Source: Larix kaempferi
Lineage: Eukaryota > Streptophyta > Pinopsida > Pinales > Pinaceae
Assembly: GCA_027924585.1 (NCBI GenBank)
Contig: BSBM01000994.1
Location: forward strand, 11,415,001 to 11,479,000
Length of the DNA stretch: 64,000 nt
Direction: 5' to 3'
In this document: positions 1-11,000 of the stretch, in pieces
How positions within the stretch are numbered: the first letter of the stretch is position 1
Layout of the letters: every line of letters begins with the position of its first letter
Program-made: the position numbers and the translations under genes
Notes under the pieces: model-generated
What the model saw: the letters and a program-made list of their open reading frames with translations, nothing else
Told to the model about the DNA's origin: nothing
Databases searched by the model: none

Positions 1-11
1 TCCTTGGTGGA

Positions 12-290
12 CATGATAGGATTGCATCATCCTCAAGAGAGCCGTAGGCGTATGTCCTCGAGAATGAAGTCCTTGGTGTACATGATAGGATTGCATCATC
101 CTCAAGAGAGCCGTAGACGTATGTCTTCGAGAATGAAGTCCTTGGTGGACATGATAGGATTGCATCATCCTCAAGAGAGCCGTAGACGTATGTCTTCGAG
201 AATGAAGTCCTTGGTGGACATGATAGGATTGCATCATCCTCAAGAGAGCCGTAGACGTATGTCTTCGAGAATGAAGTCCTTGGTAGACAT
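12..290 (+). repeat. Minisatellite A, 69 bp unit, about 4 copies
   Basis: A 69 bp unit beginning ATGATAGGATTGCATCATCC is repeated about four times with few differences. Because 69 is a multiple of three, the array stays open and reads as a 23-residue protein repeat. That opening is a by-product of the period and not evidence of a gene. Diverged longer versions continue to about 455. Confidence 0.9.
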
Positions 291-458
291 GTGAGGGGAT
301 TGGATCATCCCTGGACTTCAGTCCTAAAGAGAGCCGTAGACATATGTCTTCGAGAATGAAGTCCTTGGTGGACATATGAAGGGATTGGATCATCCATGGA
401 ATTCAGTCCTAAAGAGAGTCGTAGACATATGTCTTCGAGAATGAAGTCCTTGGTGGAC

Positions 459-850
459 GGTTGAGTATTAAGTCATCCTTGGACGTGGTCCTAAATGTAC
501 GGTTGAGGATTAAGTCATCCTTGGACGTGGTCCTAAATGTACGGTTGAGGATTAAGTCATCCTTGGACTTGGTCCTAAATGTACGGTTGAGGATTGAGTC
601 ATCCTTGGACGTGGTCCTAAATGTACGGTTGAGGATTAAGTCATCCTTGGACATGGTCCTAAATGTACGGTTGAGGATTAAGTCATCCTTGAACGTGGTC
701 CTAAATGTATGGTTGAGGATTAAGTCATCCTTGGACATGGTCCTAAATGTACGGCTGAGGATTAAGTCATCCTTGGACGTGGTCCTAAATGCACGGTTGA
801 GGATTAAGTCATCCTTGGACGTGGTCCTAAATGTACGGTTGAGGATTGGA
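459..850 (+). repeat. Minisatellite B, 42 bp unit, about 9 copies
   Basis: The unit starts ACGGTTGAGGATTAAGTCAT, is 42 bp long and recurs about nine times with scattered substitutions. It shares the core GATTnnGTCATCCTTGGAC with arrays A and C, so the arrays probably derive from one ancestral unit. Both strands stay open through it only because 42 is divisible by three. Confidence 0.9.
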
Positions 851-997
851 TCATCCTCAGACTTTTGGTCCTGTGAATTGAGCCGTAGAAATGATGTCTC
901 TGAGAACTAAATCCTGAATGAACAGGTAAGGGGATTGGATCGTCCTCAGACTTTAGTCCTGTGAATTGAGCCGTAGACATGAGGTCTCTGAGAATTG

Positions 998-1215
998 AAT
1001 GATAGGACTGGATCGTCCCTGGACTTCGGTTCAAAAGGTACATGATAGGACTGGATCGTCCCTGGACTTCGGTTCAAAAGGTACATGATAGGACTGGATC
1101 GTCCCTGAACTTCGGTTCCAAAGGTACATGATAGGACTGGATTGTCCCTGGACTTCGGTTCAAAAGGTACATGGTAGGACTAGATCGTCCTTGGACCTTG
1201 GTTCAAAAGGTACAT
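998..1215 (+). repeat. Minisatellite C, 43 bp unit, about 5 copies
   Basis: The 43 bp unit starts ACATGATAGGACTGGATCGT and ends in GGTTCAAAAGGT. Copies are over 90 percent alike by eye. It follows array B and shares its TCGTCCCTGGACTT core. Confidence 0.9.
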
Positions 1216-1286
1216 GACTGGATTGCATCATCCATGGACCTATGTCCTAAAGAGAGCAGGATTGATCATCCTGTAATATGATTGTG

Positions 1287-1665
1287 TATTGATGATGTGG
1301 TTACTTGTATCGGTATGGATACTTGAATTGATGATGTGGTTACTTGTATCGGTATGGATACTCGTATTGATGATGTGGTTACTTGTATCGGTAGGATACT
1401 TGTATTGATGATGTGGTTACTTATATCGGTAGGATACTTGTATTGATGATGTGGTTACTTGTATCGATAGGATACTTGTATTGATGATGTGGTTACTTGT
1501 ATTGGTAGGATACTTGTATTGATGATGTGGTTACTTGTATCGGTATGGATACTTGTATTAATGATGTGGTTACTTGTATCGGTATGGATACTTGTGTGAT
1601 GACGATGCTGATGATCGTGTGATGATGATGCTGATGATCGTATGATGATGATGCTGACAATCGTG
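1287..1665 (+). repeat. Minisatellite D (38-39 bp unit, about 8 copies) and a short GATGATGCT array
   Basis: The unit TGATGATGTGGTTACTTGTA followed by TCGGTATGGATACTTGTAT repeats about eight times between 1287 and 1595. A 24 bp unit built on GATGATGATGCTGATGATCG repeats about three times to 1665. Both lie just upstream of the polypurine tract, inside the same retrotransposon. Confidence 0.85.
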
Positions 1666-1888
1666 AGGATATAGATATTGATATTATTGTAGCTGTTCGA
1701 GTGCTGCAGAAGATAAAGACTCAGTACTGAAGATGTTGATGTTCCAGTATTGAAAATGTTCCAGTAACTGGTTCAATTACTGATGATGTTGAGAAAGCTT
1801 CCAATGATTTATAGATGTATCATGTATGATGTTGATGAATCCTTGCTCGTGCAGATGCTGTTATAATATCCTTCTCGTTAAGGGGGAG

Positions 1889-2492
1889 TGTTGAGATATT
1901 GTAACTTCAAAGAATATTATATTTGTACTTTATTATTCCGGAGATGTTTCATTCCTCCGTGAAGATCTTATTGTATATCCGGAGATGTTTATTCCTTCGT
2001 CGGAATGTGGTAACTCGGGTTATTAGACTTCCCTAGTGGGGGTCGGCCCTGTATGTGTTATGTGGGTCAAAGGGTTATTAGACCACCCTAGAGGGGTCGG
2101 CCCAGTCAGTTGTAGTGGGGTATTTAACCCATTGGTTAAATACGAGCCTACGTGTACTTGTGTAAAAGATATGTCAGAGTAGTGTATAAATAGAGGAGGT
2201 GTGTTCCTCATTTGACACACACACTCACTTGAGAAAGGCGCACTTGTGGAGGAGAGGTCTGCTATGGTGGAGGAGGAGATGATGTCTTTGGTTTGCATCT
2301 TTGTATATTGCTGGTCATCTATATTGAGGAAGCTTTACTAGGTTTTCTACCCCATGAGGGCTTCCCAGGATAAATCTGTGTCTCTTGTGTTTATGCTATG
2401 CTTGTTGTTTCTTCAGTGATCCTGTATATGCTATTATTGTGAAATGGAATGTAATGCTGCTATTTTCAGTCTTAGCATATTAAATCTTAACA
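1889..2492 (+). repeat. LTR, 604 bp, with TATA box
   Basis: The LTR begins TGTTGAG and ends CTTAACA, an imperfect 7 bp terminal inverted repeat with the canonical TG and CA ends. A TATA box (TATAAATAG) lies at 2185-2193, so transcription should start near 2220. A duplicated segment around GGGTTATTAGAC and GGGGTCGGCCC occurs twice within 2020-2105. The bases after the LTR (TCAAA) may be the target duplication but have no visible partner. Confidence 0.75.
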
Positions 2493-5400
2493 TCAAACTG
2501 CCATATATGACATGTCTTAGGGTTCTTTGGCTTCCAAGTGTTGATACATACTTAATTACGATATTTTGATAACCATTTATGAATATTAGGGCCTTGTACA
2601 TGGTTGGGAGGAGGACTGCAAACCTTAATAAAACTAAATATTCTAAGGGAAGGGAAACCCAAGGCTTCGACCTTACAAGTGTATTAATTACATAGCTTCA
2701 CAACCATGAAAGAGGTCTGAAATGACAAGGATATGTTTAGCCTCCAATAAATTATATGCATGCAACTAGGAGTATTTTAGCACTGGGTATGAGTTTTATG
2801 GCACTAAACATGATCAAACGATGAAACCTTGACCTTACGCTCTAAACGAAGTTTCCAAGGATAGGGAAAATGTGAAGCCTTAATGTCACAAACCCACCCA
2901 TCATACCAGCATGGGAGAGAACATGACTCTAATTATGAACATCTAGTCCCATACTTAGAAAACAAAGGTTCATATAAAATGAAGATGGACATATGAAAAT
3001 GCATAAATATTTGAAAACACAGCAGAATTAAGTTCTATTACACATCCATCATACATTCAAAACATTCATATCATTCATCCATTGAAACAATACAGAATTA
3101 GCACATGAGAGTACTTATCTTGAAACAGAGTAGTCCCTGCGCAACCAACTATGCAACTGCAACGTTCCTCCCAACCATAGGCCAGTTGTGCTTATCAATC
3201 TCTTGATGCAACTGCCACCCCCGAGCTGGGCATGATTTCTACAAGGAACTAGGGAATAGCAGACTCACACATAGTCCAACATACACCAAAATGAGCCAAT
3301 CCAATCTACAATTGGGTTTATCAGGCTAATAGGAAATGGAAAGGAAGAATTGCTAAGCTAGTGAGCTCAAGCATAGAGCCATGGATACCTCTACAAGATC
3401 TATCTAGCTTGGCACCCACAATGCCTACACACCCCACTCAAGGAAGTATTCCCTTCATCAATGCACAGTCCCTCAGGCCAGACCTTCCAATGTAGAGTGT
3501 CCAAGGTGTGCATAGAAGAGTAGCCATCCCTCTTGATCTTCTTGAGAGGTTATTTTCCCCCATTAGGTTTATCAAGCCAATTCTGTCCACTACCATTCCA
3601 AATCTCTTGCTCACAGGTTCGAATCAAAACAGGGATGCACATAACAACAAAAGTATAAGTGTTGGGCATGTAGAAAAAACGTTTTTACAGTGGGATGCCC
3701 AAAATCGGGTTTCTACCAATTTCAAAAAATCGTGGGCAGCCAAAAACGAAATGGGAAAATGGGAAATCAACCCCAGGAGAAGAATCGTTTTCAGAAAATG
3801 CTCATGGGCATTTTGTGGGAAGAAATGGCCTCCATAACAGTCCCAAAACGTGGTCCTCCTCTCCTAGCCACTGTGCTAACCAAAAATGAGTTTGCGGGCA
3901 TGGAAAAATGCAGGCAATGGTGAAAAACGTGAAGGATAAAACCCCAGCAAGCTCAGACTACGTGAGAGGATGAATGCCATGGGTGAAGAATGGCTTTGGG
4001 CACCATTTCGTGGGGGTTTTCTTGCCAGCAAGCCAAAATACGATTTTCCAGGTTGATGGCTTGCCCATACATGAAACTGGATGCCATACCTCTCCATTCC
4101 CAAGGCATTAACTGCCTCAACCAACTCTTGGAAGAATTAAATGATTGGGTGCATAACCCAAAATGGGTAGTTGGGATTTATTGGTTTTCTCAATGAAATG
4201 GATTAACACCATTGGCTCATGGGTTTGAATAATCCCCCCCCCCTATTCCTTGTAGAATCATGCCCCCATCTCTTTGTTGCATTGCATAGCTAGTTGTGGG
4301 TATTCATTAAAATTTGTATTTACATGATGTCTTCATTTACATTGTGCCTATCTAGCACAAGATCCATGCACCGTCTTTAATGCCGATACATAAAATGATA
4401 AATCAATGGTGGGTCCTTGGCCTTGAGCTCCTCACCATGATTAAATAACAATATTTACATCATTTACAATCTTATTGCAATAGGGTCAAGATGGGGATGT
4501 GACACTTATCCAACCACATAAGATTGGTCTAGTATAACTTAAATATTTGAATGCCAGTATGGACACCATTAGTAGGTTTTTAGCTTTATATGTGGACATC
4601 AAATCCATAAACATGATTTTAGGAGGGAGACCAGCATCTCAAGGCTATAAATATATATTTATGGCTTAGGACCAATGATCAATTTGATGGGTTAATTCTA
4701 ATGCTTCAGGGCATCATTTAAGAACCTTGGTCCCTAGAAGGTGCCTTAGAGCCTAATGCATAATTCAAAATTCAAAATATTTGAATGTGATATTTAGGTG
4801 TGTAATTGTGTTTGAAAAGATGATGTTGTTTGTTATTTACACTAATATTTGTATGGTTTTCTTTGTGCAATGTTTTGTAAATTTTTGTATATGTGCATAG
4901 ATATTTGCCTATGTGCATGTAATTTTTGTATGTTTATGTATAAATATGTTTATGTGTGTAGTTTCTTTAGTGTAAATATATATTTATTTGTACATCTTTA
5001 ATATGTGTGCAAATATAATTGTGTGCGTATAACTTGTCTATGTTTTTGTGTAAATGACTAGGAGTGGTAGGTACACAAGGGGGGTGTCTAGGGGTGGTAG
5101 GTACACAAGGGGGGTGACTAGGGGTGGTAGGTACACAAGGGGGATCCTTCATTGATCCATAGAGAACTCAATAAATCATAATATCATGGGGTCTACGGAA
5201 TGCTTCAAACAATAGAGTATAGACTGAAATGCTCTCCGTCAAGAGATCGAGGTCACCTTTTTAGCAAACATAAGGAACATTTTGGTATTTGGTGGGTATT
5301 TGGGAAGATCGCCATTATCATTCATCACTTACACAAAAATTTCATATACAATGACAACACTTTAGAAAAACTTGTCAAAATAATAAGGTATAGGAAAAGG

Positions 5401-6352
5401 TCAAGTATATCCCTAGTCATCATATCAAGGGCCCCATAAACTTTCTCTAATAACTACTCAATGTGTTGAATTTTACCATCGAACTTTCATCCTTGCATTG
5501 TGATGTATACAAACTAGTTGGATCTTTTTAGAATGACATTTTACAATCAAAATACATTTCATAATACAAACCAATTGAAATAATATTCATTATGTCAATT
5601 CTAAATCTAAAGTCACACTTAAACCTAACAAAGCATCCATGCTAAGAAAAACACAGTGGCAGAGGGATGATGGTCCCTTCATAAGGAAACATTACAAGTG
5701 AAGGGGATCGGGAGATATTTTTCATATCTTTCACCTCAATGATGATAGAATGGGTTTTGCACACCTAAGTACGATCGACAAGTCCTTATTTCTTGGTATA
5801 TCATCAAATATTAAACATCGATGGAAATAATTATTTTTGCAGTTGTGACATTGGTTCCAAATGCTACGAACATGTTCAAGTGAGCATGTTTTGTTAGAGT
5901 TCAGACACAATATTTTTTTCAATAAACCATCCAACAATGACTATATGATGCCACTGAACATCAAAATTTATATACTTCATCATAAACGAATGAAATCATA
6001 TCAAAATCCATTCAAAGTCAACCATTTGTTTTAAAAGCATGATGTTGTTTATTAGGAAACTACACACAACAAGAGATAACAAGATACAAATATAGAAAAC
6101 ATGGATATAAATCACATAGCTGAAAATCCATGTACATCAAAGCTACAAAACTCGTCCAAACATATAAATTTTCTGGAAAATAGTGGAACATGGTTCCCAA
6201 TGTACACACGATGCAAACTCGTGCCTTATGCACAGTCCGAAAACTCAAGTTGTAGATCCAAAATACATGGCAACTTGTTTTGTAGATATGAAGTACATGG
6301 AAACTGGTGCCCAAAAATGCCACATCATGGCTAATGTGCATAACATGGTATT
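2493..6352. other. No gene seen; flanking DNA with short repeats
   Basis: I see no coding homology here. Notable items are a perfect-period 30 bp repeat of three copies at 5056-5145 (core GGTGGTAGGTACACAAGGGG) and a C9 run near 4230. Open frames at 3508-4196 are short, overlap in several frames and show no recognisable family. Confidence 0.5.
5056..5145 (+). repeat. 30 bp tandem repeat, 3 copies
   Basis: Three consecutive 30 bp units start GACTAGGAGTGGTAGG, GTCTAGGGGTGGTAGG and GACTAGGGGTGGTAGG, each followed by TACACAAGGGGG. Only a few positions differ between the units. Confidence 0.9.
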
Positions 6353-7192
6353 TCAAGCATTGTTCCCACCGCCGTAACTCCTAGGTGCATCTCCGAAATC
6401 GATCTTCCTCTTTTTGGAGCTAATGCAATATCGGGCCTTCTTTTGTTTAGGAGTAGACCGTCTCTCCAGTATCTGAAACAAATGATATAATATACCATCA
6501 TTTTCAAGCATTTGTAACATTTACCACATTTATAAAATGAATGTAGAATTCAAATCTTAAATAAATCACCACTGATGGGAGTGGGAGACTTGAGGCAGGT
6601 GTCCTTGATCTACTGAGCCTCTCAGCAATGCCACCCTACAACATTTACGCCAATCATTTCATTAAAAAAAAAATTGCTTAAATTAATTTTCATTAATGCA
6701 TCACAATATTTTCATAAATTAACTTGATTCTCACCGTGAACACCTCCAATAATGGACATGACTGGGCTTCAGGGCTAGCAGGTGGAGTAATTGGTTGGAC
6801 AACCTGCTCTGATGTAGTCATGGGGGTGGGAATGTAGTTGTAGCAACTATGGGTGAAACCATTGTATATATATTGACGGATGTTGGAATAGTAGTTACCA
6901 AAATAGCGGCGGGAAGTAAAGAAGATAAGGTGGAAGAGGGCACGGTGGTATGGGGTGGAAGAGGATTTCGTGGACGATGAACCCCTACCGACTATACAAT
7001 AGGGGGTATCAACCTAAAAGGGATAGGGGGGATTTCGAGGGATGGTGGATGTGAGGGAAATCCTGGATAGAGGGAGGAGGATGGATACAAGGGGGGTTGT
7101 GCATGAAGGGGGGAAGCTGGATGGAAGGCGGGGCATGGACAAATGAGGGAGGATGGATAGATGGGGGTCCGTGGACGAATGGGGGAGGATGG
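6353..7192 (-). pseudogene. 3' exons of an unrecognised multi-exon gene, interrupted by the gypsy element
   Basis: On the minus strand I can place three exons that join in phase 0 through consensus splice sites. One ends at 6735 (donor GTGAGA). The next is 6635-6570 (22 codons, acceptor TAG, donor GTGATT). The terminal exon is 6472-6353 (acceptor TTTCAG, 39 residues then TGA). The predicted tail is basic and nuclear-signal-like (SKKRKIDFGD). Upstream, the exon becomes rich in proline, serine and threonine and runs into a His/Pro-rich repeat at 7020-7190, where the gypsy element has inserted. The rest of the gene continues at 22804-24515. I do not recognise the family. Frame changes near 6830 and stops near 7000 suggest decay. 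Confidence 0.55.
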
Positions 7193-7917
7193 TGTAGCTA
7201 GGGTTTTACCCCTAGCTTGTGCAAATGAGCACCTACTAAGGAGAATGGACTCCTTAGTAGCAGTTCAGTAAATGTAAATTATTAAACTAAAACTGAAATG
7301 TAAACTAATCTAAAACACATGCATGAAACATAAAGAACAAAATATAAATAATGGTTTTGTATTGATATTACCTCCAATGTGGAGGTTGAATGAAGCTCTT
7401 GCAATGTCCAAGAGGGTTGCTCCATGCTCCAATGTGCTCCTTCTCTTTCTCCAATGGTGGAAATGGGCCAAAAGGGGCTCTCAAGGTGAAAGTGGCTCAA
7501 TGGTGCACTAGGGTTTCAAGAAAGATTTTGGTAGAGTAAGGGTATACTTGATTGTGGATGTGAAATAAGGGATCTCCATCACCTATTTATAGTTTTTTGG
7601 TGGTGGAGTGCTGACCCATGGTTTTGGGAACCATATGGTTTAAGGCAGCTGTATAGGGTTTTTTCCTCCTTTTCCTCATTATTTTATATTTTTTATTCCC
7701 TTTTTAGAGGGATTTTGCTATTTTTGGAGGAAAAAGGGGTTTCTTAGCCTTTTTGAGGCTATTTTGATGGTTTTGTGGCCTTTTGGAGGCATTTTAGGCC
7801 TTTTGGAGGCTTTTTAGTGGGATTTTCTGGGTTTTTAAGGGAAATATGGTAGGAAAATGGACAAATGAGCCATGTAATGAGGTAGATGAGGTAGTGAACA
7901 CTTTTTGGGTGTTAACA
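7193..7917 (-). repeat. 3' LTR of the gypsy element
   Basis: On the minus strand it begins TGTTAACA and ends CTAGCTACA. It pairs with 22079-22803 at the same length. A TATA box (CTATAAATAGG on the minus strand) sits at 7582-7592. By hand I count about 30 differences from the 5' LTR, most of them in the first 220 bases of plus-strand sequence. Confidence 0.92.
7582..7592 (-). promoter_or_regulatory. LTR TATA box
   Basis: The minus strand reads CTATAAATAGG. The same box is at 22468-22478 in the 5' LTR, which would drive the genomic transcript, and a matching box occurs in the solo LTR at 27380-28153. Confidence 0.7.
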
Positions 7918-7931
7918 GATTGCCCCCTGAT
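7918..7931 (-). promoter_or_regulatory. Polypurine tract of the gypsy element
   Basis: The minus strand reads ATCAGGGGGCAATC immediately before the 3' LTR start TGTTAACA. The G-run next to the LTR is the expected plus-strand primer, although CAATC makes it imperfect. Confidence 0.6.
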
Positions 7932-8066
7932 GTGCGAGGGCAAGAGCTCATCGTATGGCCGATGGACATCATAAGTCATGAATGGTTTTCCTGGGGTGTG
8001 GAGAGAAGAGAAGAAACAAACTGAAGCCCGGAATAACGATCCTGAACAACTGCAAGAACTAAAAGT

Positions 8067-8300
8067 ACATAACCTCAATAATGGATGAGGAATCATCTGA
8101 TCATATGGATGAGGCGGGCATTCCCATGCTCATATCAAGATATAATAACAATGGGGTCCAAAATATGGGGACCTGAAATATACATAACCTCAAATACTGT
8201 CTGAGGAAAAATCTCAATATATGGATGGGGCGGGCATACCCATGCTTGTATCAAGATACATAAAAATAACTGTGAGGCCCGAAAAGAGGGACCTGTAAGA
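8067..8300 (+). repeat. 115 bp tandem duplication in the gypsy 3' region
   Basis: ACATAACCTCAA recurs at 8067 and 8182, and both copies continue through ATGGATG(A/G)GGCGGGCAT and CATGCT..TATCAAGATA. The copies differ by roughly one base in six. The region lies between the second RNase H and the 3' LTR and carries no convincing coding sequence. Confidence 0.8.
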
Positions 8301-9261
8301 TACATAGAGAACCACTGTGTACATCATAAGAGTCCAGAGGGGACACAAATCTGGGACATATTGCTGGGCTGACTATGTCTGAGCTGAAGAACTGATACAC
8401 TGGAACAATCAACAGTGCTACTGAGTGTGGTACCAAAGGAACGGATGAGCTGCTGGATCTGAGTGACAATGGGTACACTCGCAATGGTACACTGAACTGG
8501 AATGGGTCTGGGACTGAACTGGGTACTCGAGGAAGCATAGAACTGGATGGCTTCCAAATACAATCGCCAACGCAGCCCGGACATCCATGGGAACATATAA
8601 CTGGGTGTTCCGAAGTGACTCACCAATGTGCTAGAGTCGGGGGAAATCCGGGGTCTTCGACAAATAATGGTAGGTATGTAAATCCTGCGCGATTCTCAAC
8701 GATACGATCAAGGTGCTGAAGTCGAGCATGTGAGAAACAACCATTCGGAGAGGCAATGATGACTCCTCCCAAAATAGTCCATAGGCACTCACCACAAATG
8801 GTGATGGGTCCAAGGCGCAGGGACCTCTGGGCCTATCCTCTGGAATAGAGGAGCTATCGTCGACAGAGGGAGACCTGCAACTATCAAGGAAATGATGTTT
8901 CCTTGACAGGAGCGCGAGGTGGAGAACTGAAATGTGATAGTACTGATGGCAGGACTGACCAAACTGGGAGGGAATAACTGGGCAAGTAGAGTGGGTGGAC
9001 TCAAACTTCCTTTGTTCAGAGTATGATAATGGGAGTGATCGGGCAGCATATGAAACTGATTGACGGGAAAGGGATCATAGCTGTATTGGATCTGGGATGG
9101 TGACTGGGCTGAGGGAGACTCAAGCTGGGGTAAACTGGCAGGAGACTGCAGAATACTCTGAACAAAGGCGACCTGATTGGGGGTGCTACCAAGATGATCG
9201 ATCATAGTGCCTGGAGGCACGGGATGACTTCTTCATGGGTTAAGGAACTAGCAGAAGTGTG

Positions 9262-9480
9262 TGTAAAATGGCACTGTTGTGTGGATTGAAACGAGCCCAG
9301 GACAGTTCATGCTCGTGGTTGCTTTCAATTTTAAGGAGTCTGAAAGCGATAAGAAGACTCTGAAGTAATGGAATGGTACTGTCGTGTGGATTTTACGAGC
9401 CCAGGACAGTTCGTGCTCGTGGTTGCTTTCAATTTTAGAGAGTCTGAAAGCAAAGAAGAAGACTCCAGGGGGTTTCTTTT
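9262..9480 (+). repeat. About 104 bp tandem duplication in the gypsy 3' region
   Basis: The string ACGAGCCCAGGACAGTTC occurs at 9291 and 9395, each time followed by GTGCTCGTGGTTGCTTTCAA or a near copy, then a run ending in AGTCTGAAAGC. Weaker related segments with GTCCGGAAAAGG and GTCCGAAAAAG continue to about 9780. Confidence 0.8.
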
Positions 9481-9939
9481 TCGTATATTTAGTCTCCAAG
9501 GCCCAAAGAAGCATAAAAGGATACAATGAAGAACTCTTCTAGCCGGTGTGACTAGAGTATTCCTTTTTCATAATTAGTCTACCAGGTCCGGAAAAGGGGT
9601 AAACTTATACCAGATAGACGCCCTTTCAGGTACTTTAACAAGCATGAAAGGAAACAAGATTGCTCGGCGATCTTTTCATTGTTTTAGGAGTCAGAAAAGA
9701 GCTTAACAGAAACTCCCTAAGTGCCTTTTTCGTAAAGGACTTGTCCGGTCCGAAAAAGAGATAAACTTATACCGAACAAAAGGAATGGCCAGGTAAGGAG
9801 GAAGTGTTCAATCGAGGAACATGTGTGGTGACCAAGAACAAGGGTGGGGGGAACATTGATGGGCCTCCTTGCGGGGTGAATGAAATGGTGGCAAAATAAC
9901 GAGACATTTGCAGTATGACAGGAGTGAATGGCTCATGTA

Positions 9940-10300
9940 AAAGTGTGGAACAATCCGATGGCGGCTGATATGGCACGTAAACCGAGGCAGCAAGGTGTTG
10001 GGACACAATGTTGAAACTGTACCAGGTGAGAGCGAGAAATGATCTCAAGCATCATCACGAGCTCGAAAAAATGAATCCGGCGATATAAAGAGTGTCGAAA
10101 ATGGATAACGACCGATGTGGCACGTAAACCGAGGTGACTGGGGGTGTTTTGGAAAAAGACCCAAAAAATCTGGGGGTGAGAGCGAGAAATGATCTCAAGC
10201 ATCATCACCGGCTCGGAAAAATGAATCTGATGGTGTAAAATATGTGAAAAATGGAGAACGGACGATGTGGCACACAAATCGAGGCGATAAGTGATGTCTA
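9940..10300 (+). repeat. About 150 bp repeat, nearly 3 copies, in the gypsy 3' region
   Basis: TGAGAGCGAGAAATGATCTC occurs at 10027 and 10177, each followed by AAGCATCATCAC. ATGTGGCACGTAAACCGAGG-like segments recur near 9970, 10115 and 10267. The period is about 150 bp. Confidence 0.8.
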
Positions 10301-10619
10301 AAAAATGGGCAAAAAATGACGGGGAAACAATAATGCAATGAGATGACCATCATGATAGTCTCGTCGTGTTGATTCCAATGGTGGAAACGGTTCGAAAAAT
10401 GGACTCTGTATGGGTTTAGAATGTCCAAAACAAGAAAAAGTCAACTGACTATAAATAGTGAGTGGGTCCAACATGACATGTGTCATTTGTACTATTTGAC
10501 TTTGACTTGTGATTAGAGTGGACCAGAGCTGAGGTGGCATTTCTAGACGATCCAACCGGCTGATTTCTGATTCGGGAGATACAGGTATTCCGTCAGACTC
10601 ATACCTGCATGGTTTTTAG

Positions 10620-10920
10620 GGTCGGGGTTTGGGTAGTGGGTCCCAGGGTTATTTGTACGGTCCACGTGGGGTGGACCACGGGTTTGTGGGACGAAACTGC
10701 GGTTGGCGACCACGAGTTTCGGGGTGAAACGCGCAGTTGGGTACCGCGTGTTTCTTGGCTGAACACACGGTCCAGTACCGCGCGTTCCAAGGAGGAACAC
10801 GCAGTGCCAAACCGCGGGGGTAGCCCTGACAAGCGCGGTTAAGAACCGCAACTGTAGGCCCGATAGCCACGGTGTGAAACCGCGGCAGGGAGCTCGAAAG
10901 CCGCGGTTTTGGGCCGAGCT
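10620..10920 (+). repeat. GC-rich degenerate minisatellite upstream of the antisense ORF
   Basis: Units of about 45 bp built on ACCGCGnGTTTC and GAAACnCGCAGT alternate with inverted versions of the same words, giving a CG-rich tract. The vocabulary (ACCGCGGGTTT, GAAAC) also appears in the 5' leader array at 21430-21960 of this element. It lies upstream of the plus-strand ORF at 11001, but I cannot show that it is a promoter. Confidence 0.65.
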
Positions 10921-11000
10921 ATGAGGGCTTCCCGGGGGGAAGGGGAAGGATTTATTTATTTGACATAAATCTGATGAGTCTATTTTGTGGGATTTGCAGG

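Larger units (their letters stand above)
1..2492 (+). mobile_element. 3' end of an LTR retrotransposon: repeat-rich internal region plus LTR
   Basis: The right end is a clear LTR at 1889-2492, preceded directly by a purine-rich tract (AAGGGGGAG, 1880-1888). That tract is the expected plus-strand primer, so the element reads left to right and its 5' part lies outside the window. The internal part visible here (1-1880) has no gag or pol homology and is almost entirely tandem repeats. The tract and LTR style resemble Ty1/copia elements, but without pol the superfamily is only a guess. No TSD can be checked because the 5' LTR is outside the window. Confidence 0.7.

Noticed and set aside
4-910. 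Open frames of 96-149 residues with repeated peptides
   Set aside because: They exist only because the 69 and 42 bp repeat units are multiples of three; the frames open on both strands and show no gene signals.
7282-7500. 72-residue minus frame in the LTR, also at 22168-22386
   Set aside because: It lies inside the LTR near the transcription start and is conserved only because the LTRs are copies; no domain is recognised.
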